From contig JAUIJZ010000016.1 of the NCBI GenBank assembly GCA_030430715.1, positions 1 through 44,952 of the forward strand: a stretch of DNA of 44,952 nt. Direction: 5' to 3'. Below the pieces are notes generated by a model, which worked only from the letters and a program-made list of their open reading frames with translations, was not told where the DNA came from and ran no database searches. The position numbers were made by a program, and so were the translations under genes. The DNA is from Alphaproteobacteria bacterium (GTDB lineage: Bacteria > Pseudomonadota > Alphaproteobacteria > Caulobacterales > Aquidulcibacteraceae). This document shows positions 23,572 to 30,398 of the stretch, piece after piece; within the stretch, counting starts at the first letter, position 1; each line of letters starts with the position of its first letter.

Positions 23572-23582
23572 AGTGTGACACT
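23572..23582. promoter_or_regulatory. short palindrome upstream of the TIR-like gene
   Basis: AGTGT-G-ACACT is a perfect 5-base-arm palindrome about 33 bases before the TIR-like start codon. It could be a dimeric repressor site, but its length makes chance occurrence possible. Confidence 0.2.
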
Positions 23583-23639
23583 ACGTTCCTCGGGCGAATT
23601 GTGTTCGCGGCGTGTCCGAGGTCACGGCAATCCGGCGCC

Positions 23640-23659
23640 GGCTCACGTATTCGTGAGCC
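23640..23659. promoter_or_regulatory. perfect 8-base inverted repeat in divergent intergenic region
   Basis: GGCTCACG-TATT-CGTGAGCC has perfect 8-base arms and a 4-base loop. It lies 44 bases before the start of the secreted repeat protein at 23704 and about 100 bases upstream of the divergent TIR-like gene. It could be a 5'-leader hairpin or operator; no T-tract follows. Confidence 0.35.
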
Positions 23660-23703
23660 CGTGAGGACAGGCAACCAGCCCGCCCTCCCGGAGTTGAAAG
23701 ATC

Positions 23704-24201
23704 ATGCGCCGCCGCCTCGCCGCCCCCGTTTTCGCAATCAGCGCCATCGCCGCGATCTGTTTGGGCGTCGGCGTCGCCGAACTGACGAACGCGCCGGCCG
23801 CCGAGGCGCAACAGCCGGCGCCGCAAGCCGCCGCGTTTGAAGCCAAGATCAGCCCTGTCGCCGGCGTGCCCGCCAACGAATTGCCGGAGAATGGGCGCTG
23901 CCGCATCTGGTATGACGAACTGCCCGCCGAAACACAGCCCGCGCAAATGGAATGTGAGCACGCCGATTGGCTGGCGCGCACCTGGGGCGGGCGCGTCGTG
24001 AACAGCGAAGCAGAGCTCGCCTCCTATGAAGGCCGCAACGATTTTTCCGGCGTGCCCGTGAGCGCGCTGCCGCGCGGCGGCTATTGCCGCGCCTGGATTG
24101 AAAATCTCGCGGCGCCGATGCAGCCCGAACAATCCGATTGCCGGACCGCGCGCCGCATGGTGAGCGAACATGGCGGCCGCGTGCTCTACATGCCGCTTTA
24201 A
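23704..24201 (+). CDS. secreted protein with two tandem Cys-containing repeats
   Basis: A 165-aa exported protein: signal peptide MRRRLAAPVFAISAIAAICLGVGVAE, a Pro/Ala linker, then two copies of a ~45-residue module (about 55-99 and 117-161). Both read LP-x-x-G-x-CR-x-W ... QP-x-Q ... C ... A ... GGRV, with Cys66/Cys84 and Cys128/Cys146 both spaced 18 residues apart, suggesting one disulphide per module. The GxCRxW...QP motif recalls small exported proteobacterial proteins of unknown role. Starts 164 bases from the divergent TIR-like gene, 44 bases upstream of the CDF transporter. Confidence 0.75.
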   Translation: MRRRLAAPVFAISAIAAICLGVGVAELTNAPAAEAQQPAPQAAAFEAKISPVAGVPANELPENGRCRIWYDELPAETQPAQMECEHADWLARTWGGRVVNSEAELASYEGRNDFSGVPVSALPRGGYCRAWIENLAAPMQPEQSDCRTARRMVSEHGGRVLYMPL

Positions 24202-24245
24202 GCGCTTCGCTTGATCGCGGCGCGATTCTCGCCCACATCACCGGC

Positions 24246-25187
24246 ATGCACGGCCATCATGGGCACGATCACGCGCATGGCCATTCACACGGTCATTCTT
24301 CCGGCCACGGCCACGCGCATCACCATCCAGCACCGAACGACAAACGTTATAGCATCGCCATTGCGTTGAATGTCGGCTTCGTCATCATCGAGGCGGCGGC
24401 AGGCTTTGCGGCCAATTCAACCGCCCTGCTCTCCGACGCAGCGCACAATCTCTCCGATGTTCTGGGCTTAGCGCTTGCGGGCGGCGCTGCTTGGCTGGCG
24501 AAGCGCCAGGCCGGCCCGCAGCGCACCTATGGCTATTCCAAAGCGACCGTGCTGGCCGCGCTGGCCAACGCGCTTGTGCTGGTCGCCGCATGCGGCGGCA
24601 TTTTGTGGGAAGCGGGCACGCGCCTGTTCGCACCCGAACAAACCGCGCCGCTTTTCATCATGATCGTCGCCGCCATCGGCGTTGTCGTGAACGGCGCGAC
24701 CGCGCTTTTGTTCGTGGCCGGGCGCAAGGACGATGTGAATGTGCGCGGCGCGTTCCTGCACATGCTGGCCGATGCGGGCGTCTCCGCCGCCGTGATCGTC
24801 GCGGGCGGCGCGATTTGGCTCACCGGGCTCAATTGGATCGATCCGGCGATCTCGCTCGCGGTCGTGGCGCTGATCTTGTGGGGCACGTGGGGGCTGTTGC
24901 GCGAGTCGCTCGATCTGGCGCTCGACGCGGCCCCGCGCGGCATCGACGTTGCCGACGTGCGCGCCTACCTCGCCGATCAACCCGGCGTCGTCGCGGTGCA
25001 TGATCTGCATGTCTGGGCGATGGGCGCGACGAAACCCGCGCTGACGGCGCATCTTGTACGCCCCGAAGGCGGCGACGACGATTTCCTCGCCAAGCTTTCC
25101 GACGGCATCGCCGAACGCTTCGGCATCGGCCATGTCACGCTTCAGGTCGAGCGCGCGCAGCGCGACGATTGCGCCGAGTGCGACTAG
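24246..25187 (+). CDS. cation diffusion facilitator (Zn2+/Co2+/Cd2+ efflux)
   Basis: A 313-aa inner-membrane antiporter that exports Zn2+ or similar ions in exchange for protons. The N-terminus is very His-rich (MHGHHGHDHAHGHSHGHS), a cytosolic metal-binding tail. Six membrane segments follow; the transport site is HxxxD in both TM2 (AAHNLSD) and TM5 (HMLAD), which points to zinc. A C-terminal cytosolic domain (VRAYLADQPGVVAVHDLHVWAMG) is typical of the CzcD/ZitB branch, and the protein ends DDCAECD. ATG 24246 begins the His-rich tail; upstream frame 24138 overlaps the previous gene and is rejected. Stop overlaps nudC stop by 4 bases. Confidence 0.94.
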   Translation: MHGHHGHDHAHGHSHGHSSGHGHAHHHPAPNDKRYSIAIALNVGFVIIEAAAGFAANSTALLSDAAHNLSDVLGLALAGGAAWLAKRQAGPQRTYGYSKATVLAALANALVLVAACGGILWEAGTRLFAPEQTAPLFIMIVAAIGVVVNGATALLFVAGRKDDVNVRGAFLHMLADAGVSAAVIVAGGAIWLTGLNWIDPAISLAVVALILWGTWGLLRESLDLALDAAPRGIDVADVRAYLADQPGVVAVHDLHVWAMGATKPALTAHLVRPEGGDDDFLAKLSDGIAERFGIGHVTLQVERAQRDDCAECD

Positions 25188-26086
25188 GCTTCCGCCCAGC
25201 TTTTGATCAATTGATGCGCGATGGCGAAGGGCGGCGGGCAGAATACGTCAGGATGTTTGCCGGCGACGAGCGCGCGCGCCTCTTCACGCGTGAACCAGCG
25301 CGCGGTTTCCAATTCTTCCTCGTCGATGCGCTCGGCATCGCTTGCGACGTCAATGATCGCGCCGATCATGAGAGAATACGGAAACGGCCAGGGTTGGTTC
25401 GAATGCAGCCGCACTTCGCGCGCAACCAGGCCGGATTCTTCCAATGTCTCGCGCGCCGCGCCCTCTTCGATGGACTCGCCCGGCTCGATATAGCCGGCCA
25501 GCGCCGAATACATGCCGGGCGGGAATTGACGCTGACGCGCCAACAAACATTTTTCGCCAAACACCGGCAGCATGATCGCTACGGGATCGACGCGCGGAAA
25601 GTGCTCCGCCTTGCACGCCGGGCACGCACGCTTCCAGCCTGCTTCCACGACATTCGTCCTCGCGCCGCAGGTGGCGCAGAAGCCGTTGCGCGCATGCCAT
25701 TCGAAGATCGCGCGCGCGCAGCCCAAAATGGCGAGCGCGTCCGGCTCAAGCTGCGCCGAGGCGCCGCGCAAATCATGGATCGCGCCATACTCGCCGAGCA
25801 CGGCCGGATCTTCGATCTCGCAGGCAAAATAGGTGGAGCCGTGCGCATCCACGCCGAGGAATAAAGGCTCCCCCTTGCCGAGTTCGGCCGGCACATGATT
25901 GGCGAGATAACGCGGAAACAATTTGCCGCCGTTCTCGAACAGCAACGGCTTGCGCTCATGGAAAACGGCGACGAGGCATTTCTGGTTGTCGGCCAGCGCC
26001 GCCTTCAGCCACGCTTCGTCGCGGCGGCGATGCCCGGCGCGGTCGAGCGGCGAATGAGCGAAGGCATTGGGATTTTTCGGCAGCAT
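25184..26086 (-). CDS. nudC: NADH pyrophosphatase / NAD-capped RNA hydrolase NudC
   Basis: Nudix hydrolase that splits NAD(H) into NMN(H) and AMP and can remove NAD caps from RNA. The ~300-aa protein has the zinc ribbon (FCATCGA and CPAC), the Nudix box GYIEPGESIEEGAARETLEE ending ESG, and the NudC-specific QPWPFPYS motif after it. The N-terminal domain (NPNAFAHSPLDRAG) is also typical. ATG 26086 (MLPKNPNAF) is preferred; an in-frame TTG at 26098 is possible. An 11-base inverted repeat ends directly before the ATG and may govern its translation. Confidence 0.95.
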   Translation of the reverse strand: MLPKNPNAFAHSPLDRAGHRRRDEAWLKAALADNQKCLVAVFHERKPLLFENGGKLFPRYLANHVPAELGKGEPLFLGVDAHGSTYFACEIEDPAVLGEYGAIHDLRGASAQLEPDALAILGCARAIFEWHARNGFCATCGARTNVVEAGWKRACPACKAEHFPRVDPVAIMLPVFGEKCLLARQRQFPPGMYSALAGYIEPGESIEEGAARETLEESGLVAREVRLHSNQPWPFPYSLMIGAIIDVASDAERIDEEELETARWFTREEARALVAGKHPDVFCPPPFAIAHQLIKSWAEA

Positions 26087-26087
26087 G

Positions 26088-26150
26088 TCAGGCGTCAAAT
26101 ATCAGGCATCGCGCGCCGGAGCACGACGAATCCGTGACATTGACGCCTGA
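26088..26150 (-). promoter_or_regulatory. long-spaced 11-base inverted repeat abutting the nudC start
   Basis: TCAGGCGTCAA (26088-26098) and TTGACGCCTGA (26140-26150) are perfectly complementary and separated by 41 bases. On the minus strand the second arm ends one base before the nudC ATG, so in RNA the pairing would bury the ribosome-binding region. A partial extra copy (TCAGGC at 26102-26107) sits in the loop. It occupies most of the gap between the methyltransferase stop (26160) and nudC. It may be a translational switch, an operator pair or a terminator-like fold. Confidence 0.45.
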
Positions 26151-26159
26151 GCCTGCGCT

Positions 26160-26906
26160 TTAGGCCGGCTTGCGGAACCGCAATACGAACTGATCGGTGC
26201 GGCCGCGAATGTCGCCCTCGAATACGCGCGTGCTGTGATCGTCTTCAGGATTGCGCAACACCGGGCTTTCGGCTTCGAACACGAAGCCCGCGGCTTCCAA
26301 TTCCGTGCGCACGCGCGAAGGCTGGATGCGATGCAGCGTGCTGGTGACATCAGCGGGCGCATCGTCCGCCGCCGCGTGATCGACGATCAGCAGCACGCCG
26401 CCCGGACGCAGCGCATTGAAGATGGAGCGGTGCGCGGCGGGCCCGTCGCCATTGGCGAGGTCGTGATAGATTTGCACGATCATCACAGCGTCAAGCGGCT
26501 CGGGCGTGGTCCAATTCTGCGTGCCCTGCTGGATCACGCTGATATTCGGATAGCCTTCCGCGACGGCTGTGATCGGTCGCGGACGTTCCGCCGTGCCTTC
26601 GCGATCGATGGCGTAAACGCGGCCCTCGGGGCCAACCGCGACCGAAAGCAGCCGCGTGAAATACCCGCCGCCAGGGCCGATATCGGCTACGCGCTGACCA
26701 GGACGCACTTGCATGAACGCCAACATATCGGCGGGCTGGCGCAGCGCATCGCGCCCGGTATCCGCTTCCGGACGGCGCGGATCGGCAAGCGCGGCGCCGA
26801 TATGGGGCGCGCTAGCCGAAACCTCGCCCGCCGGCCCGCTCATTCCGGCGCCGCTCGCGCACGCAGCCAGTAAGGCCGCCGCAACCGCCGCGAATAATGA
26901 TCGCAT
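26160..26906 (-). CDS. exported (lipoprotein-type) SAM-dependent methyltransferase, COG4798-like
   Basis: A 248-aa class I methyltransferase carrying a signal peptide with lipobox (MRSLFAAVAAALLAACAS). The SAM site is VADIGPGGGYFTRLLS (motif I), YAIDRE follows (motif II), and LRPGGVLLIVDHAA is motif post-III. The spacing DTGRDALRQPADMLAFMQVRPGQ is typical of the COG4798 group of predicted methyltransferases, many of which carry signal peptides. Export is puzzling since SAM is cytoplasmic; the substrate is unknown. Same strand and 73 bases upstream of nudC; divergent from arfB. Confidence 0.85.
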   Translation of the reverse strand: MRSLFAAVAAALLAACASGAGMSGPAGEVSASAPHIGAALADPRRPEADTGRDALRQPADMLAFMQVRPGQRVADIGPGGGYFTRLLSVAVGPEGRVYAIDREGTAERPRPITAVAEGYPNISVIQQGTQNWTTPEPLDAVMIVQIYHDLANGDGPAAHRSIFNALRPGGVLLIVDHAAADDAPADVTSTLHRIQPSRVRTELEAAGFVFEAESPVLRNPEDDHSTRVFEGDIRGRTDQFVLRFRKPA

Positions 26907-26982
26907 GTCTGTCCTCCCAAAACTCTTCCGCCGGGCTTATCGCAGCCAGCACGGCATGTCTTGCCAAGGTATGTTGACCGCG

Positions 26983-27405
26983 ATGATTCCCGTAACCGCC
27001 TCCATTGCCTTGGACGAACGCGATCTGGACGAGCGCTTCATCCGCGCCGCCGGACCGGGCGGGCAGAACGTGAACAAGGTGTCCACGGCGGTGGAATTAC
27101 GCTTTCGTCTTGGCGGCTACACGATGCTGCCGGACGATGTGCGCGCGCGGCTGGAAAAGCTGGCTGGGCGGCGGCTCACGCTGGAAGGCGAGATCGTCAT
27201 ACGCGCCGATACGCACCGCACGCAGGAGCGCAATCGCGCCGAGGCGCTGGAGCGTCTGGTGGCGCTGGTGGAGCAAGCCACGCACGCGCCGAAGCCGCGC
27301 TACAAAACGAGAATTCCACGCGCCGCGCGCCAGAAGCGCTTGGACCACAAGGCCCGGCGTTCAGATGTGAAGGCGAAACGCGGCAAGGTCCGCGATCACG
27401 ATTAG
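26983..27405 (+). CDS. arfB: alternative ribosome-rescue peptidyl-tRNA hydrolase ArfB
   Basis: Codon-independent rescue of ribosomes stalled on non-stop mRNA. The release-factor catalytic GGQ lies at residues 26-28 in AAGPGGQNVNKVSTAVELRF, and the C-terminus is a basic tail (KRLDHKARRSDVKAKRGKVR) that enters the empty mRNA channel. At 140 aa it lacks the codon-recognition domains of RF1/RF2, as expected. ATG 26983 is chosen because it gives the usual N-terminus and has AAGG about 13 bases upstream; ATG 26971 has AAGG too close. Stop overlaps rmuC stop by 4 bases. Confidence 0.94.
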   Translation: MIPVTASIALDERDLDERFIRAAGPGGQNVNKVSTAVELRFRLGGYTMLPDDVRARLEKLAGRRLTLEGEIVIRADTHRTQERNRAEALERLVALVEQATHAPKPRYKTRIPRAARQKRLDHKARRSDVKAKRGKVRDHD

Positions 27406-28703
27406 CGACCGCGCTTAGCCGGTTGCGGCGGCGGCGTGAGTTCAAGCTGTTCTGGCGCACTGATCTGGCGCGGCGCGGTTTCAATCTGTGGCGGCGCGTT
27501 GGCGGCGACGCCGGCATCGGCGGCGCCCAGCTCCTTGAATTTGCGCGCCTGCGGCAACACGCGCGATTCAACGGAGCCGATCATCTCGTTGTACGTCTTC
27601 ACCGAGCGCTCGATCGAATCCCCGACCTTCTGCATCTTGTCGAGCATCGTCGCCATGCGGCTGTGCAACTCCCGGCCAAGCTCGGCGATGTGCTGCGCGT
27701 TCTTGGCGCTCTGCTCCTGGCGCCAGCCATAGGCGACGGATTTCGCCAGCGCGACCATGGTCGACGGCGTCGTGATGATGACCTTCTGTGCGAACGCATC
27801 GTCGAACAGGTCCGGATCGCGCTCGGCCGCGGCGGCGAGGAAGTTTTCGCCCGGCACGAACAACACCACGAAATCCGCCGTTTTCGGCACGTATTCCTGG
27901 TAGGCCTTGGACGCGAGGTTTTTGACGTGGCCCTTCAATTCCGAGGCGTGCTTCTTCAGGAACGCCTCACGCGATGCCTCGTCTGTCGCTTCGACCGCAT
28001 CGAGATAGCCAGACAGCGCCACCTTCGAATCCACGACAATGCAGCGATCGCCCGGCAAATTGATAATCACGTCCGGCCGCAAGCGCGCGCCCTCGCCACC
28101 CGTTGTCGAGCTTTGTTCGACAAAATCCACATGCTCCGCGAGCCCCGACAATTCGAGCACGTTGCGCAATGTCTGCTCGCCCCAACGGCCGCGCATTTTC
28201 GGCGAGGCGCGCAGAGCGGTGAGCAGATTCTGCGTGGTCTTGTTGGTCGTGCCCACGGCATCGACCATTTGGCGCACTTGCTCGTTGATCGCGGATTTGT
28301 CCTGCAGGCGCGCTTTGTCCAGCGCCTCGACCGATTGCGCGAGCTTGATGAGTTGCTCCTGCGTCGGCGCCAGCACATCCTTCACACCGCCGGCGGCGGC
28401 CTGTTTGTGCTTCTCGAATGTCTCGTTGGCGAGCGCCATGAAGTTCGCCTGCGTGGCCTGCAGCGCCTTTGCGGCGATGTCGGCAAAGCGCGCCTCCTCC
28501 GATTCCGAACGCTCGGCGCGCTGCGCCTTGGCCGCGGCCAGATCGGTGGCGAGTTGGATATTCTCTTTGCGCACGCCGTCGAGTTCGGTGCGCAGCCGGT
28601 CGCGCTCAGCCCGCACCGGCTCGACGCCGGCCGAGCGGTAAGCGAACCAGGCGGCGGCCCCGATAGCAGCCAGCGCCAGCACAAGCAGGATCGATTCGGT
28701 CAT
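27402..28703 (-). CDS. rmuC: DNA recombination protein RmuC homologue
   Basis: A 433-aa protein with one N-terminal membrane helix (MTESILLVLALAAIGAAAWF), a long coiled coil (residues ~25-130) and the RmuC PD-(D/E)xK-like domain (PKMRGRWGEQTLRNVLELSG, RPDVIINLPGDRCIVVDSK, FVVLFVPGENFLAAA). RmuC limits recombination at inverted repeats; the Asp and Glu/Lys of the nuclease-like core (RPDV, VVDSKV) are kept. The C-terminus is Pro/Ala-rich. ATG 28703; the large upstream frame to 29144 overlaps other genes and is rejected. Confidence 0.94.
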   Translation of the reverse strand: MTESILLVLALAAIGAAAWFAYRSAGVEPVRAERDRLRTELDGVRKENIQLATDLAAAKAQRAERSESEEARFADIAAKALQATQANFMALANETFEKHKQAAAGGVKDVLAPTQEQLIKLAQSVEALDKARLQDKSAINEQVRQMVDAVGTTNKTTQNLLTALRASPKMRGRWGEQTLRNVLELSGLAEHVDFVEQSSTTGGEGARLRPDVIINLPGDRCIVVDSKVALSGYLDAVEATDEASREAFLKKHASELKGHVKNLASKAYQEYVPKTADFVVLFVPGENFLAAAAERDPDLFDDAFAQKVIITTPSTMVALAKSVAYGWRQEQSAKNAQHIAELGRELHSRMATMLDKMQKVGDSIERSVKTYNEMIGSVESRVLPQARKFKELGAADAGVAANAPPQIETAPRQISAPEQLELTPPPQPAKRGR

Positions 28704-28792
28704 GACGCAGCCTAGCAGATCGCCGGGCCCGGCCAGCAGGCGCTTTGATATGGCGCATGGCGCCAGGGGCGCGGCGGGATTAGCCTTGGCGC

Positions 28793-28993
28793 ATGAACCT
28801 GTTTGCCTATCTCGTCCCCATCGCCCTCGGCGCGGTTTTCCTGGCGCTTTGCTTTGGCATTTACACACTGTTCCGCGGCGGCGATTTTGGACGCTCCTGG
28901 TCGAACAAAGCCATGCGCATGCGGGTCGTGCTACAATTCGTGGCCATTCTGGTTTTGGTTGGCGCGATGCTGTGGAGCCGCTCGCATGGTTAG
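28793..28993 (+). CDS. twin-transmembrane small protein
   Basis: A 66-aa protein with two hydrophobic helices (YLVPIALGAVFLALCFGIYTLF and VVLQFVAILVLVGAMLWS) linked by FRGGDFGRSWSNKAMRMR, the HIG1-like/twin-transmembrane layout that commonly precedes cobalamin adenosyltransferase in alphaproteobacteria. The function is unknown. Its last 8 bases overlap the start of the next gene, so the two are translated together. Confidence 0.82.
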   Translation: MNLFAYLVPIALGAVFLALCFGIYTLFRGGDFGRSWSNKAMRMRVVLQFVAILVLVGAMLWSRSHG

Positions 28994-29552
28994 ACTCGAC
29001 AAGATCGTCACCAAGGCAGGCGATGGCGGACAAACCCGCCTTGCCACGGGTGAGATGGTGTCGAAGGCCAGCGCGCGTGTGGCGGCCTATGGCGCTGTCG
29101 ATGAATTGAACTCGGTCATCGGCGTCGCGCGCCTGCATACGCAAGCCGATGCAGGGCTCGATCCACTATTGGCGCGCGTACAAAATGATCTGTTCGATCT
29201 GGGCGCCGATCTGGCCACGCCGCAAACCGCGACCTTCGAAGCGCTGCGGATGAGCGATGCGCAAGTCGACCGGCTGGAAGCGGAAGTCGATGCGCTGAAT
29301 GCGAACCTCGCCCCGCTCACCTCCTTCATTCTGCCCGGCGGATCGGCGGCGGCGGCGCATCTACATCTGGCCCGCGCCGTAGCGCGCCGCGCCGAGCGCG
29401 AGATCGCGCAGCTGATGGCGGAAGATGCGTCCATCAATCCAGCATGCATCAAATATGCGAACCGGCTTTCGGATTTGCTGTTCGTGATGGCGCGCGCCGC
29501 CAATGATGACGGCAAGGCCGACGTGCTCTGGACGCCAGGGGCGAATAGATAG
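28986..29552 (+). CDS. ATP:cob(I)alamin adenosyltransferase, PduO type
   Basis: Makes adenosylcobalamin from cob(I)alamin and ATP. The 188-aa helical-bundle protein has the N-terminal ATP-binding motif KAGDGGQTRLATG, the conserved AYGAVDELNSVIG, FILPGGS, the R-AERE helix (ARAVARRAEREI) and the C-terminal NRLSDLLFVMARAAN, all PduO-family hallmarks. It provides the cofactor for ethylmalonyl-CoA mutase (16929-18899) and any methylmalonyl-CoA mutase. ATG 28986 overlaps the small membrane gene; PPOX-like gene follows after 3 bases. Confidence 0.95.
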   Translation: MVRLDKIVTKAGDGGQTRLATGEMVSKASARVAAYGAVDELNSVIGVARLHTQADAGLDPLLARVQNDLFDLGADLATPQTATFEALRMSDAQVDRLEAEVDALNANLAPLTSFILPGGSAAAAHLHLARAVARRAEREIAQLMAEDASINPACIKYANRLSDLLFVMARAANDDGKADVLWTPGANR

Positions 29553-29555
29553 CGC

Positions 29556-30113
29556 ATGGCCAAGCAGTTTCCGGCGCTGACCGATCAGCACACAGCCTTC
29601 ATTGCCAAGCAGCACATGTTTTTCGTCGCCACCGCGACGGCGGACTCGCGCGTCAATCTTTCACCGAAAGGATTGGGCGGCTTTCGCGTGCTTGGCCCCA
29701 ACCAGTGCGCTTATCTCGATCTCACGGGCAGCGGCAACGAAACCGCGGCGCATCTGCACAATGACGGGCGCATCACCATCATGTTCTGCGCATTTGAGGG
29801 CGCGCCCCTGATCTTGCGGCTGTATGGCCGCGGGCGCAGCGCCTTTCGCGGTGATGAGACATATGCGGCGTTGCTCAAGGCCCATTTCGCGGATCAAGAA
29901 CCCGCGGGCGCGCGCCAGATCGTCATTCAGGACATTGACCTGGTGCAAACTTCTTGCGGCTTTGGCGTGCCGCGCTTCGAATATGAGGGAGAACGTTCCT
30001 CGCTGCTGCGCTGGGCCGAAAGCAAAACTCTGGATGAGTTGCGCGCCTATCGCGCAGACCAAAATTCGCTCAGCCTCGACGGAGCGCCGACCGGACTTCC
30101 AAGCGGGACATAA
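29556..30113 (+). CDS. pyridoxamine 5'-phosphate oxidase-family (FMN-binding split barrel) protein
   Basis: A 185-aa flavin-type split-barrel protein: FVATATADSRVNLSPKG, YLDLTGSGNETAAHL and ITIMFCAFEGAPLILRLYG give the usual FMN-phosphate and ring-contact strands; QTSCGFGVPRFEYEG is typical of the DUF2470-free, pyridoxamine-oxidase-like subgroup. True PdxH activity is unlikely given the short length and different C-terminus. It is the third gene of the adenosyltransferase operon, so a role in flavin-linked cobalamin reduction is tempting but unproven. Confidence 0.85.
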   Translation: MAKQFPALTDQHTAFIAKQHMFFVATATADSRVNLSPKGLGGFRVLGPNQCAYLDLTGSGNETAAHLHNDGRITIMFCAFEGAPLILRLYGRGRSAFRGDETYAALLKAHFADQEPAGARQIVIQDIDLVQTSCGFGVPRFEYEGERSSLLRWAESKTLDELRAYRADQNSLSLDGAPTGLPSGT

Positions 30114-30117
30114 GCAA

Positions 30118-30143
30118 ACGGCCCGCGCTTTCACGCGGGCCGT
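30118..30143. terminator. bidirectional hairpin between convergent genes
   Basis: ACGGCCCGCG (30118-30127) and CGCGGGCCGT (30134-30143) form a perfect 10-pair stem with a six-base loop, just after the PPOX stop and before the csbD stop at 30162. No long T-tract follows on either strand, so termination may be weak or Rho-assisted. Confidence 0.6.
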
Positions 30144-30161
30144 CCACCTGGTTTGTCTTGT

Positions 30162-30338
30162 TCAATGCTTGTTGCGCAGAGCGTCCTTGGCGTCGCCGAC
30201 AGCATCACGCGCTTCGCCCTTGGCTTTATCAAGTTTGCCTTCGGCTTCGAGCTTCTTGTTGTCGGTGATCTTACCGGCAGCTTCCTTCATCGCGCCCGAC
30301 GCTTTATCGGCCGCGCCCTTCACGTGTTCCTTGTCCAT
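30162..30338 (-). CDS. CsbD-family small stress protein
   Basis: A 58-aa hydrophilic, Lys/Ala/Glu-rich protein (MDKEHVKGAADKASGAMKEA; EGKLDKAKGEARDAVGDAKD) with the repeated K-x-x-A-G-K pattern of CsbD proteins, which are induced in general stress responses in many bacteria. The ATG at 30338 is chosen because AAGGAGG ends 6 bases upstream; an ATG at 30344 falls directly on that site. Stand-alone gene. Confidence 0.9.
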   Translation of the reverse strand: MDKEHVKGAADKASGAMKEAAGKITDNKKLEAEGKLDKAKGEARDAVGDAKDALRNKH

Positions 30339-30398
30339 GAGCATCCTCCTTAGGATGCAAGGAAAACGATCACCGCGTAAGCTAGTTCCGAGGAAACA

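Noticed and set aside
26961-28715. Plus-strand frame of 584 codons over arfB and rmuC
   Set aside because: It reads across arfB in another frame and antisense to rmuC; composition is not protein-like.
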